Source: Leptospira montravelensis (GTDB lineage: Bacteria; Spirochaetota; Leptospiria; Leptospirales; Leptospiraceae). From it: a stretch of DNA of 64,000 nucleotides. Under the pieces are notes generated by a model, which was not told the origin of the DNA, did no database searches, and saw only the letters and a list, made by a program, of their open reading frames with translations. The translations under genes and the position numbers were made by a program. Positions 9,450-17,962 of the stretch are shown one piece after another (the stretch's first letter is position 1; every line of letters starts with the position of its first letter). Location: assembly GCF_004770045.1 (NCBI RefSeq), contig NZ_RQFO01000016.1, positions 18,501-82,500 of the forward strand, given 5' to 3'.

Positions 9450-10154
9450 TTACTTTTTTTCTTTTAGGAATCGTTTTGGAATTTTATCAAATAACGGATA
9501 CATATAAAAATAAGGTTCTGCTTCGTCTATTGTTCGTTTGACGGAAGACCGATCTAATAATCTCTCAAAATATGCAGTAAGTTTAGGATATGTGTTTCTA
9601 AAACTCAAAAGAGTATCCGCATAAAATAAAGCAGGAACCGCAGAACAGTCTGCCATACTAAAATGATCACCAACTATAAAACTCCGAGATTCCAATTGTT
9701 TTTCCAACATTCCATACGAAATAGGAAGTTTTTGGTAGGCTTGTTCGACACCGAGTATGTCCCTTTGGCCTTCAGGTCGCAATCGATCGACTACAATTTT
9801 CTGAACAAGTTCACTTATATAATGATCAAAAAAACGGTCCCAAAGCCTTACTTCTAATGCCAATTCAAAATCACTGGGAATGAGGGTTTCCTTTCCTGGG
9901 TAAAATTTATGTAAATACTCAATGATGATCGTGGTTTCAGGAACCGTTTTCTCTCTGAATCTATCGCGAAGGATTGGAATTTTACCGACAGGCCAGTAAG
10001 CAAAAAGTTCCGCACTAGATTCTTCTACCAAAAAATCCACCAATCTGGGTTCAAACTCAGTGCCATTTTCATACAAAGCAATTAGAACCTTATGGCAGAA
10101 GGAAGCAAGAGGGTGGTAATAGAGCAAGAGGTTAGGTTTTTGATAGTTATCCAT
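9450..10154 (-). CDS. Glutathione S-transferase family protein
   Basis: A 234-residue protein when started at ATG 10154; the longer frame begins at a TTG (10190). The N-terminal thioredoxin-like half has YYHPLASFCHKVLIALYE (a catalytic Ser/Cys region), the cis-Pro element GKIPIL, and ETTIIIEYLH for glutathione binding. The all-helical C-terminal half contains GDHFSMADCSAVPALFYAD with the conserved N-capping Asp. It probably conjugates or reduces electrophiles with glutathione or a related thiol. It is a single gene, 41 bp downstream of the ArsR start on the same strand. Confidence 0.9.
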   Translation of the reverse strand: MDNYQKPNLLLYYHPLASFCHKVLIALYENGTEFEPRLVDFLVEESSAELFAYWPVGKIPILRDRFREKTVPETTIIIEYLHKFYPGKETLIPSDFELALEVRLWDRFFDHYISELVQKIVVDRLRPEGQRDILGVEQAYQKLPISYGMLEKQLESRSFIVGDHFSMADCSAVPALFYADTLLSFRNTYPKLTAYFERLLDRSSVKRTIDEAEPYFYMYPLFDKIPKRFLKEKK

Positions 10155-10393
10155 TTGGGAAACTATTAACAAGGGGAGATTTGATTGCAATCATAATAGT
10201 TAGCTAAAGAGGAAAGTATATAAAATAATCTTCAAATCGGGGAAAGTTAGTAAGGTGAAGCAATCGGTTAGGTATAAAGAAAAGTGCGAATCTGGTGTTT
10301 TACTAAAAACATGACATTTGGGATAGGTCTCGGAACGGACTTAATGACATCCAGGACATAGGAGAAATGGTCATTCTATGTTAGTTTGGGAGC

Positions 10394-11356
10394 ATGAAAA
10401 CACCCAACCCAACATATCGACAATTTGACAGGCTTCGCCAAAGGACCATTCAGTTTCTACGTTGGAACTTACCGGTTTTAACTATAACAGTGTTTTCCCT
10501 TTTTTCACTTAGATGTGAGAGAACTTCTGCTGGTGCTGAAACTCATTTAGTTCCAATCCTACTGGCAACAGAATCCAACACCACATTAAAACAAGGAGGT
10601 AACCAAGGTGGCTCCGTGGGAATAGAAACACCCATTGGAACAGGTGAGATCCCTCAAAGCCCTCCTCTTCTGAATGAAATTACTTATATCACAAATCCTG
10701 CAAATCCGGCAGACGACCCATACTCCACCAAAGGCTTGTTACAATTTCAAAAATCAAGCATTAGCTTTCAGAAACCAGTTCCTGCAAATACAGAAATCTC
10801 TCTCTATTTTGGGAAAAAAAATATGGAATTAAACTCTGATGGAACTGTAACCAATGCATTAGATACTTTAAAACGAACAGCCAGTAATTTTTCAGGGCAT
10901 ACTTACCTTTGCGATTCAGACAAAAAGTATAAAGTGCTCGTAGTTGCAAAAAATGAATTTGGAATCACTTCAAAAGAATTAAGAATCGGACATGCGAGGA
11001 AATGCGCAGATGCGATCAAATCACCAAGTACATTTGGAAATTGTTCAGACCATTGTTTTGAAACAACAAAGTCTGGTGACAAAATTGAAATCACTGCAAA
11101 TTACAATCTTCCCATTGATGGAAAATCATTGCATTTAGATTTAAGTGTCATTAGCCCAAGAAGTTTACCTGAGTCCATTGCACCACCCGTTGATTTAGAT
11201 ATTGGGATTCCTTTGGCAGGTTTACATACATTGAAAACAAATTTTAGTTTTAATGAAAAAGAGTTTCTCTGTGCGGAAGTCCAATCACTGCTTATTGTTG
11301 ACCAACCCCAAAGATCTTCGCTTTTGAAAGGATATGTAGCCATTCCTAATGAATGA
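10394..11356 (+). CDS. Hypothetical lipoprotein, 320 aa
   Basis: An exported protein: hydrophobic stretch ending FSLFSLRC puts the likely lipidated Cys at about residue 41, after an unusually long basic N-region (possible later start not visible as ATG). The rest is rich in Ser, Thr, Pro and Gly with scattered cysteines (for example CDSDKKY and NCSDHCFE) and no recognised domain. The next lipoprotein gene overlaps its last 8 bases, so the two probably form one transcript and may function together at the cell surface. Confidence 0.7.
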   Translation: MKTPNPTYRQFDRLRQRTIQFLRWNLPVLTITVFSLFSLRCERTSAGAETHLVPILLATESNTTLKQGGNQGGSVGIETPIGTGEIPQSPPLLNEITYITNPANPADDPYSTKGLLQFQKSSISFQKPVPANTEISLYFGKKNMELNSDGTVTNALDTLKRTASNFSGHTYLCDSDKKYKVLVVAKNEFGITSKELRIGHARKCADAIKSPSTFGNCSDHCFETTKSGDKIEITANYNLPIDGKSLHLDLSVISPRSLPESIAPPVDLDIGIPLAGLHTLKTNFSFNEKEFLCAEVQSLLIVDQPQRSSLLKGYVAIPNE

Positions 11357-12410
11357 TTGCGGATTGAACTTTGCCAGATGTCTCTTTTTAGAGAACTACC
11401 TTGGGACATCTGGAATAGGAAATCATTGGAAAAAAATTACAACTCAACAAAAAAATAAAAAAATCAACTTTTACCATTTCCTACTCGAGTTTGCTTATGT
11501 GTTCATTTTCACGATTGGAATCATAACAAACTGTTCTCCACCTCATTTAGAAAATACTTGTGATGTAAGTTCCCAATCTTTTTCAAAAACCATTGCCGCT
11601 AAATCAATATTAGGTGACAAAAACCACCTCTGTTTCTCTGCGAATGTTTCAAACCAAACAGGTTTTTTTGTTGGCGGTAAAATTTCTGGTTTAACTGGAA
11701 GCGGATTGACATTGATTTTAAACCAAAAAACTTCCCTTATGATTCCTCCTGGCAGTACAGATTTTTCTTTTCCTGTTCAAATCCCTATTGGTGCCAATTA
11801 CGAAGTAAATTTTGCAACGCAGGCAGAAGGTAACTACTGTAAGTTGAACAATTCCACAGGAACCATCTCCAACAAAAACATCAATGATGTCGAAATCAAC
11901 TGCCAGGCTTCCTGCTTAAAATGTATTATATTTATCACTCAAAATGGATATCCTGCCAATGTTGGCAAAGCATCGAACTTTGATTCCAGTTGCCACTCGG
12001 ATCCAAACTACCCTGGTTCTGGTAATTACAAAGCTATGGTCGTAGATGGAATATCACGACGAGCCAGTATCACGGCCAATATCGGCGATGGTCAAATCGA
12101 TTGGGTGTTTAAGGCAAACCAGGCTTATATTCGGCCAAATGGAATCAATATAGAAACATCCAATGCCAATGGATTATTTACAACAAGTCTAGCGACACCC
12201 ATAACAACCATTAGCTCCGACCATTGGACGGGACTCAATTTAGATTGGACATCCTATTTAGATGGGGCCTGTTTGAAATGGACTACAATCTCGGCTTCGG
12301 AACTTGGAAATGCCGGAGATGCCTATACTCAAGATATTTTGACCCTTACAGCAGGAAAAGGACTACAACAATGTTCCGTCAATCGCGAGTTAGTTTGTGT
12401 CGAGCAATAA
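11349..12410 (+). CDS. DUF1554-type lipoprotein
   Basis: A 353-residue leptospiral lipoprotein. A hydrophobic segment ending TIGIITNC places the lipidated Cys near residue 62. A beta-sandwich repeat follows (GGKISGLTGSGLTLIL, about residues 107-180), also seen at the start of the giant lipoprotein at 37607. Residues ~190-353 match the DUF1554 domain: FITQNGYPANVG, GSGNYKAMVVDGISRR, and the WVFKANQAYIRP strand. The ATG overlaps the end of the preceding gene. DUF1554 proteins are abundant in Leptospira, with unproven surface roles. Confidence 0.82.
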   Translation: MNDCGLNFARCLFLENYLGTSGIGNHWKKITTQQKNKKINFYHFLLEFAYVFIFTIGIITNCSPPHLENTCDVSSQSFSKTIAAKSILGDKNHLCFSANVSNQTGFFVGGKISGLTGSGLTLILNQKTSLMIPPGSTDFSFPVQIPIGANYEVNFATQAEGNYCKLNNSTGTISNKNINDVEINCQASCLKCIIFITQNGYPANVGKASNFDSSCHSDPNYPGSGNYKAMVVDGISRRASITANIGDGQIDWVFKANQAYIRPNGINIETSNANGLFTTSLATPITTISSDHWTGLNLDWTSYLDGACLKWTTISASELGNAGDAYTQDILTLTAGKGLQQCSVNRELVCVEQ

Positions 12411-12428
12411 CGAACTATTTTTTGATAT

Positions 12429-12447
12429 ACAAAATTATAGATTTTGT
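12429..12447. terminator. Small hairpin after the DUF1554 gene
   Basis: ACAAAAT (12429-12435) and ATTTTGT (12441-12447) pair around TATAG. It lies 19 bases after the DUF1554 stop and just before the stop of the convergent membrane regulator. It is AT-only and short, so weak. Confidence 0.3.
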
Positions 12448-12458
12448 TCAATGTTTTG

Positions 12459-13544
12459 TTAGTCTGTGATTTTTTGTTTAGATAAAAAAACAGTCAAACG
12501 TTGCAGTTGGTCTTTGGATGTGGAATTGGACTCAGGAAGTACCTTTCCGTAAATATTTTTGAGATGATTTCTTAGAGTTCCATCAGAAACATTCAAAATC
12601 AAACGAATAAAAGATCGACTATGTCCTTCTGCAATCAACTCACAAATTCTTAGTTCTTGTTTGGACAATCCAAATGGTTCAAGAGGTAACGAAAACGAAA
12701 GATTAGGTTTGTTTTCTTGAAGAGTTGTCTTTAACAAATAAGCGAAAAACAAAAGACTTATTAAAGTAGTCAAAATAGAAGTCACGAACTCTCTATAGAT
12801 AAAATTTGGCAAAATTCCTAAAATCAAAATCCCGATGAGTAAACCAACAGCAAGTGAAATCAAAATGGAAGCAATAAAACTATAAACACTTGGTTTTGCT
12901 GCATTAAACCGATTTAGGTAAATAGAAAACAAGACAGATAGAGTGGCATCTACCACTGGATGAAGGGGAGGAAAATTAAATCCATACATTGGCAAGAAAT
13001 TTGAAAACAGTCCAAACCACCAAACACACAAAGCAATGATAAAGGTCCGTCTTTCAAAAAAAACATTCCATTCCAAAGGAAATAAAACAAAGTATAACGA
13101 CAATAAAATGGCGAAAAAATGTACAGAGCCGCCAAGGATTCCACCAACTTCAGTAACTAAAGGTGCCATTCCAAAAGAAAACTTAGCAAAACCGTAAATC
13201 ACAGTCTTAGGTATCGAAGAACATATCAAATCAACTACCAAGGCAAAGATAGCAATGCCGATGGTTCCTTGATTCATTAATTTTCTCCCAGTACAAAATG
13301 AACAGATCGCAACAAGTACGGGAGCCAGTAGAAAAAAAGAATGGCACTGAAAGATCCAAAACGCTAGACCTGTAGTCTCATCGGAAGCAAAACATAGGGC
13401 CGCTGTGGCAGCATTCTGAATGCCAATAGTAAAATAAAAAACACTCAGGAGTCTATGGAAACGATGATCACGTGTAATATTTTCAATAAAACAACTTATA
13501 TTTGCCAAAGATGCAAACAAAGGGACTAAAAAGAAAACACTCAT
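12459..13544 (-). CDS. Membrane-bound LuxR-type HTH regulator
   Basis: A 361-residue protein. The first ~280 residues contain about eight hydrophobic segments, and the C-terminal ~65 residues form a LuxR/GerE DNA-binding domain: LSKQELRICELIAEG, SRSFIRLILNVSDGTLRNHLKNIYGK. The combination of a multi-pass membrane sensor fused directly to a LuxR-type HTH, with no receiver domain, indicates one-component signalling from the membrane. Ligand and targets unknown; the gene stands alone. Confidence 0.82.
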   Translation of the reverse strand: MSVFFLVPLFASLANISCFIENITRDHRFHRLLSVFYFTIGIQNAATAALCFASDETTGLAFWIFQCHSFFLLAPVLVAICSFCTGRKLMNQGTIGIAIFALVVDLICSSIPKTVIYGFAKFSFGMAPLVTEVGGILGGSVHFFAILLSLYFVLFPLEWNVFFERRTFIIALCVWWFGLFSNFLPMYGFNFPPLHPVVDATLSVLFSIYLNRFNAAKPSVYSFIASILISLAVGLLIGILILGILPNFIYREFVTSILTTLISLLFFAYLLKTTLQENKPNLSFSLPLEPFGLSKQELRICELIAEGHSRSFIRLILNVSDGTLRNHLKNIYGKVLPESNSTSKDQLQRLTVFLSKQKITD

Positions 13545-13698
13545 CTAAAAAAGTTTAACCTAACTAATACTAATTAACACCTGAGCTTAGATTTTTTACC
13601 ATTCAAATTTACGATTTTAAAAAAAAGAATGAATTAAAATAATACTATCGTTTGGTGAACTTAACTATAGAAGGAAAAACTTCAGAATATTTTAAATC

Positions 13699-13965
13699 TT
13701 AAAAACGCCAAGAGATCGATTTATAAGATAGGTTCATTTTATACTCAAAGGATAGTATTTCCATACATTGATAACAAAGGCAATCGGTATACTGTGTCGC
13801 CAAGTATTCTCTTTCAGCTAAGGAAAGGTTCACTTTCGTACATTGGCATAGGCTTATGGAGCCAACCTTACATTCGAAAATTCGCAAACAATGGGGGCAA
13901 ATTTTATCTTCATGTTTACTATTACTTTGGACTTGATTGATACTTTTGAAATTAAAATCTTCCAA
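13699..13965 (-). CDS. Cysteine-rich CWC-family small protein, TTG start
   Basis: An 88-residue protein with eight cysteines (residues 23, 26, 32, 40, 42, 62, 64, 67) in the CWC pattern: ICPHCLRIFEC, CQC, LSLAEREYLATQYTDCLCYQC. Such spacing suggests one or two bound metal ions, most likely zinc. The start is TTG 13965, supported by an excellent Shine-Dalgarno (GGAAAGGAG) with proper spacing; no in-frame ATG precedes the motif. It lies downstream of a cobalamin-riboswitch-like leader on the same strand. The biochemical role of CWC proteins is unknown; B12 control is inferred from the leader. Confidence 0.85.
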   Translation of the reverse strand: MEDFNFKSINQVQSNSKHEDKICPHCLRIFECKVGSISLCQCTKVNLSLAEREYLATQYTDCLCYQCMEILSFEYKMNLSYKSISWRF

Positions 13966-14074
13966 GAAAATCTCCTTTCCCGTTGAAATCTCTAACCTAA
14001 ACGTTTCCGCATAGGTTGGGAAATTCCTAATTCTTTGTCCGGGATCCCTTAGAAAAATTGAGGAACGAATGATC

Positions 14075-14222
14075 GTTTACGGGCGATACATTTGTGGGAA
14101 GATCCGACTTTTCCATCCAAAATAAATAAGGATGAGAATTTACGGTTGCACCGTCAGTTGAGGAGTTTCACCTCATTCCTCCCGGAATTACTATGATGAT
14201 CAAAGGAACTCACTGAATCTGT
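14075..14222 (-). promoter_or_regulatory. Cobalamin riboswitch (B12 element) upstream of the CWC gene
   Basis: Read on the minus strand, the conserved core appears in order: GGGAGGAATGAGGTGAAAC, CTCCTCAACTGACGG, TGCAACCGTAA, then an arm closed by CATCC...GGATG, then AAGTCGGATCTTCCC. This matches the B12-box core and the 3' AGTCxGGA/T-xCxxCC segment of cobalamin aptamers. About 110 bases separate the aptamer from the TTG start of the CWC gene. In that interval TTTCCC can pair with GGGAAA directly adjoining the AAGGAG ribosome-binding site, with a nested AACCTA/TAGGTT hairpin, suggesting translational control (inference). The boundaries are approximate. Confidence 0.8.
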
Positions 14223-14269
14223 CAATCTTCTGTTCTTATCATTTTTATTTTTTCGGTTATGACTCTAGG

Positions 14270-15052
14270 TCAATGCGACTCGCCGATAACCCTATTTTCT
14301 TTTGATTGCAATAGAAACTCTGGTGGCATTTCATCTTTCAATCCTACACCAGACAATTTTCTTTGTATAACTTCAGAGATTAGATATATTGTTTTTTTCA
14401 CGGCACTTTCAAACCCAAAACCACTAGGTCTAACATTGGAAATACAATTTCGGCTTTCATCGGTTTTACCCACTTGCGGATGATAGGTGATATAAACTCC
14501 CAAACTATCAGCAGAGGTTAAACCGGGACGTTCCCCAATCACAACGATCGAAATTTTTGCCTTCAAAACTTCACCAATTTCATCACCAATGGCAACACGT
14601 CCCCACTTCGATAGTACAATTGGTCCCAATCGAAAACTAGTTTTATTGAATTCTTCCATTAAAATGGTTACAAAAGGAAGAAAATTTTCATCGATTGCTT
14701 TTGCTGACAACCCATCCACACCAATCAATACTAAGTCGAATTCGCCACCTAACTTTTGCAAAGTTTCAACAGAATCCTGCGACAATTTTCTTCCCAAATC
14801 AGGGCGTAGTAAATATTCTTCTTTGGAATTTACTTGACTTTCCACAAATACAACAGGCAGTTTTTTCCTTTCGCCAATCGTTATTAATTTTTCGAGTAAC
14901 CTTGGAAAATTGGGACTAAGCAATACAGCATCTCTGGCACGCGCATGATCCAGGCGAAAACGTAACATATCTTTGGTGGAAATAGAACTTCCACTTCGAT
15001 TTAAACCAATCCTTGCTTGGCTAAACTTTTTCCATTCTTCTAAAAAAGACAT
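14270..15052 (-). CDS. eutC: Ethanolamine ammonia-lyase small subunit
   Basis: A 260-residue EutC, slightly shorter than the enterobacterial protein. Diagnostic segments: ARIGLNRSGSSISTKDMLRFRLDHARARDAV near the N-terminus, VLIGVDGLSAKA, VVIGERPGLTSADSLGVYITYHP, and the NCISNVRP region. With EutB it forms the adenosylcobalamin-dependent enzyme that converts ethanolamine to acetaldehyde and ammonia. It begins 5 bp after the eutB stop, so the genes are co-transcribed. No microcompartment shell genes accompany the pair. Downstream on the same strand lies a cobalamin riboswitch serving the next gene. Confidence 0.95.
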   Translation of the reverse strand: MSFLEEWKKFSQARIGLNRSGSSISTKDMLRFRLDHARARDAVLLSPNFPRLLEKLITIGERKKLPVVFVESQVNSKEEYLLRPDLGRKLSQDSVETLQKLGGEFDLVLIGVDGLSAKAIDENFLPFVTILMEEFNKTSFRLGPIVLSKWGRVAIGDEIGEVLKAKISIVVIGERPGLTSADSLGVYITYHPQVGKTDESRNCISNVRPSGFGFESAVKKTIYLISEVIQRKLSGVGLKDEMPPEFLLQSKENRVIGESH

Positions 15053-15057
15053 TCGCT

Positions 15058-16443
15058 TTACTTTCCTATTAACTCTTCGAGTAAACTCAAGTTTCGATTT
15101 TCTTTTGGCAAAAAACCATTTTCGTTAGAAAAAATTCCTCTATCTAACAACCAAAGCTCAAACTCTGGTGCAGGTTTTAATCCCAATACTTGCCTTAAAT
15201 ACAATGCATCATGAAAGGATGTACTTTGGTAAGACAACATCACATCATCAGCACCTGGTACTCCCATAATATAATTACAACCAGCAACACCTAACAGTGT
15301 CAATAGTGCATCCATATCATCTTGGTCAGCTTCGGCATGATTAGTATAACAAATATCCACACCCATCGGTAGCCCAAGTAACTTTCCGCAAAAATGATCT
15401 TCCAGACCTGCTCGAATGATTTGTTTTCCATTATATAAATATTCGGGTCCTATAAATCCAACGACAGTATTTACTAATAACGGCGAATATTCTCTTGCAA
15501 CGGCATAAGCTCGTACTTCTAAAGTTTGTTGGTCGATCCCGTGATTGGCACCTGCTGACAAAGCACTGCCTTGCCCTGTTTCAAAATACATTACGTCATT
15601 GCCGACGTTTCCACGTCCAAGAGATAATGCCATTTCTCTAGCTTCTTTAAGAATAGATAAATTAATCCCAAAACTTTTATTTAAGTCTTCTGTTCCCCCT
15701 ATCGATTGAAATACCAAATCCAAAGGGGCTCCCCGTTTCATCACTTCCATTGAAGTAGTTACATGAGATAAAATACAGGATTGAGTAGGAATGGAATACT
15801 TTTGAATGAGGTTATCCAACATATCTAAAAGCGCAATCGAAGTGGGAATATTATCTGTTGCGGGATTGATTCCAATCACAGCATCACCACTTCCAAGCAG
15901 TAACCCATCTAAAAGACTGGCTGCAATTCCTTTGGGATCATCCGTAGGATGATTCGGTTGCAACCTAACAGAGAGTCTACCTGGTAATCCAATCGTATTT
16001 CTAAATTTTGTAATGACTCTAATTTTTTTACCAACTAAGATTAAATCCTGGTTGGACATGAGTTTGGAAACCGCAGCAACCATCTCAGGAGTAATTCCCC
16101 ACCGAATCGATGATATGACTGCTTCATCTGTTGTTTCCGCCAATAAAAAATCACGAAATCCACCTACAGTCAGATGGGAAATTGAAGCAAAAGCTTCTTT
16201 GTTATGGGAGTCTAAAATGAGTCTTGTCACCTCATCTTTGTTTGCTGGGACAAGTTCTACATTTAAAAATTCCGAAAGATAAACATCCGCAAGAGCCATT
16301 TGTGCGGCCACTCTCTCTTCTTGGCTCGTGGCGGATATCCCTGCCAGAACATCACCCGAACGATGAGGACTGGCTTTGGCCAAAAGATCTTTTAGATCGG
16401 GGAACTGGTAAGTTTTGGTTCCGAGGATTGTTTTGTAACCCAT
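15058..16443 (-). CDS. eutB: Ethanolamine ammonia-lyase large subunit
   Basis: A 461-residue catalytic subunit with the full EutB length. Recognised segments include GDVLAGISATSQEERVAAQ, LPGRLSVRLQPNHPTDDP, GDAVIGINPATDN, QSIGGTEDLNKSFG, FETGQGSALSAGANHG, and MGVDICYTNHAEADQDD. The TIM barrel binds adenosylcobalamin and ethanolamine. It heads a two-gene unit with eutC. No eutA reactivase or eut regulator is present in the window, and the upstream 295 bases show no B12 aptamer, so regulation here is not explained. Confidence 0.96.
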   Translation of the reverse strand: MGYKTILGTKTYQFPDLKDLLAKASPHRSGDVLAGISATSQEERVAAQMALADVYLSEFLNVELVPANKDEVTRLILDSHNKEAFASISHLTVGGFRDFLLAETTDEAVISSIRWGITPEMVAAVSKLMSNQDLILVGKKIRVITKFRNTIGLPGRLSVRLQPNHPTDDPKGIAASLLDGLLLGSGDAVIGINPATDNIPTSIALLDMLDNLIQKYSIPTQSCILSHVTTSMEVMKRGAPLDLVFQSIGGTEDLNKSFGINLSILKEAREMALSLGRGNVGNDVMYFETGQGSALSAGANHGIDQQTLEVRAYAVAREYSPLLVNTVVGFIGPEYLYNGKQIIRAGLEDHFCGKLLGLPMGVDICYTNHAEADQDDMDALLTLLGVAGCNYIMGVPGADDVMLSYQSTSFHDALYLRQVLGLKPAPEFELWLLDRGIFSNENGFLPKENRNLSLLEELIGK

Positions 16444-16678
16444 ACAAACAATAGTTATGGAAAAGAAATCTTCCGCACAGAACTTTTCTATTCTATTTTA
16501 ATGCAAACATACGACAAAACCTAAACAGATAACTAGTAAATCTCAGTTTATTGCAAAAACAAAAAAAAATCATCACAACAAAATAAAAATACAAATTGCG
16601 CATTCATTTGTAATGAAATTCCTGATATACTTAAAGGTTTTGAATCAAATTGCAATCTGCCAAAAATTTTCGATTCAA

Positions 16679-16707
16679 TTGACATAAAAGAAAGGAAAAA
16701 CTATCAT
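16679..16707 (+). promoter_or_regulatory. Sigma70-type promoter of the mini-lipoprotein operon
   Basis: TTGACA (16679-16684) and TATCAT (16702-16707) are separated by exactly 17 bases, a near-consensus housekeeping promoter. Transcription would start around 16714, about 25 bases before the first lipoprotein ATG, which has GAGG upstream. Confidence 0.65.
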
Positions 16708-16738
16708 AGTCCAAAAATTCATATCGATTGAGGAAACT

Positions 16739-16960
16739 ATGAAAAAACTAGCATTAGCTGGAATCTTATTTTCATTACTTTGTCTTGCAAATTGTACGCA
16801 ATACTTTGTAATTGATAGTGCAAATGTTGACGGAAAACTTTATGTTTCTGTTTTGAAACAACCTTTTTTTGGAACTGCTGAAGGTTATATCTCTAAATGT
16901 GATGCCGATGCTGCTGGAAACCTTAAATGCAAACGTGTACGTTTGGACCTAACTAACTAA
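16739..16960 (+). CDS. Small lipoprotein 1 of a tandem trio
   Basis: A 73-residue protein with a signal ending LCLANC (lipidated Cys near residue 19). The mature part carries a C-terminal pair ISKCDADAAGNLKCKRVRL. The same plan (signal, short beta-rich body, Cys-x-n-D-D/G-x-L-x-C near the end) recurs in the two following genes, so they are likely diverged paralogues. A GAGG site precedes the ATG. Function unknown; probably a surface or periplasmic anchor protein. Confidence 0.75.
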   Translation: MKKLALAGILFSLLCLANCTQYFVIDSANVDGKLYVSVLKQPFFGTAEGYISKCDADAAGNLKCKRVRLDLTN

Positions 16961-16972
16961 GAGGAAAAAAAT

Positions 16973-17206
16973 ATGAAAAAAATTACATTAGTACTCGCAA
17001 CACTTTTTCTAGTAGCTTCTGTCACAAACTGTGTTTCTCTTTATTCTATTAAATCTGGTAACAAAGGAAAAGTAACAGTAGTAAAAAATGGTCCTTGGAT
17101 TTTTTCAGATGAATATTCTTGTGATGTAACTGCACAAGACGATTTAAACTGTGCCAACATCGAAGGTTCTTACGTGAATAACCCGAGCCTTGGTGCAAAA
17201 AATTAA
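16973..17206 (+). CDS. Small lipoprotein 2 of a tandem trio
   Basis: A 77-residue lipoprotein, signal ending SVTNC (Cys ~20), then VSLYSIKSGNKGKVTVVKNG and a C-terminal YSCDVTAQDDLNCAN pair of cysteines that aligns with the preceding and following genes. It begins 12 bp after the first gene with a clear GAGG site, so it is in the same operon. Confidence 0.75.
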   Translation: MKKITLVLATLFLVASVTNCVSLYSIKSGNKGKVTVVKNGPWIFSDEYSCDVTAQDDLNCANIEGSYVNNPSLGAKN

Positions 17207-17228
17207 TCAATCGAAGGAAATATAAATT

Positions 17229-17432
17229 ATGAAAAAAATATTACTAACTCTTACCCTTCTTTCCTCTAGTTTTCTCATTTCTTGTTCGACAGTTAATTTG
17301 ACACAAGTTGGAAATTCCACATACCGTTTCTATCGCGGAGTATTCACTTTCAACACAGAAGTTGAAAAATGCGAAGTTGCTGCTGACGGAAAAAAAGTAA
17401 CTTGTAAAGACGTAACCATCTCTTACGAGTAA
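17229..17432 (+). CDS. Small lipoprotein 3 of a tandem trio
   Basis: A 67-residue lipoprotein with signal ending FLISC (Cys ~19), short beta-rich body, and the cysteine pair KCEVAADGKKVTCKDV. AAGGA lies before the ATG; spacing from gene 2 is 22 bp. Its pattern makes it a third paralogue of the array. Confidence 0.75.
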   Translation: MKKILLTLTLLSSSFLISCSTVNLTQVGNSTYRFYRGVFTFNTEVEKCEVAADGKKVTCKDVTISYE

Positions 17433-17449
17433 AAAAACAAAGGTAGGTT

Positions 17450-17893
17450 ATGGCAAAAAAAATCATTTATTGTTTTATTTTCGGTATAACCTACCTTTTC
17501 TGTAAACCAACAACGTCTGTCGATACGAAAGACTTTGTTGGGAATCCAGAAATCAAAACCATCTCCCTCTCTGCGTTTCAATCAAACACCAAATCGGCAT
17601 CAGAAATGGAAAACGTTGAAACACAAATTGCAAACCTTGGCAGTTTTTCCTCTTCGATTGCTGTAGCAAAATCAAGAACTGTTTTCAAAGAGAAAACTAA
17701 CGCATCTTTGGTGCCCCGTGCCATATATATTTTATCTGGCTCAGGTAAAATTCATTTTGATGATGCTGAATTTCCCATCAAAGAAAATGATTGGGTGCAT
17801 TTTCCTCCCGCCAATGCCATTGATTTAGAACCAACAAAAGGCAAAGTTTTAAAATTTTTAATTTTTCATGGTTACTGGATTAATAAACAATAA
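17450..17893 (+). CDS. Cupin-domain lipoprotein
   Basis: A 147-residue protein beginning with a signal that ends YLFCK, a lipobox-like site near residue 22. The C-terminal half resembles a small cupin barrel: LVPRAIYILSGSGKIHFDDAEFPIKENDWVHFPP followed by a last strand FLIFHGYW. The usual metal-ligand histidines are mostly missing. It follows the three mini-lipoproteins with AAGGTAGG before its ATG, so it is the last gene of that operon. Role unknown. Confidence 0.7.
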   Translation: MAKKIIYCFIFGITYLFCKPTTSVDTKDFVGNPEIKTISLSAFQSNTKSASEMENVETQIANLGSFSSSIAVAKSRTVFKEKTNASLVPRAIYILSGSGKIHFDDAEFPIKENDWVHFPPANAIDLEPTKGKVLKFLIFHGYWINKQ

Positions 17894-17962
17894 CAACCGT
17901 TAACTCTTGTTTCGTTGTTTCACTTTTCCCGATTCTTAAAGGTAGATTTTTTTATTATTAAA

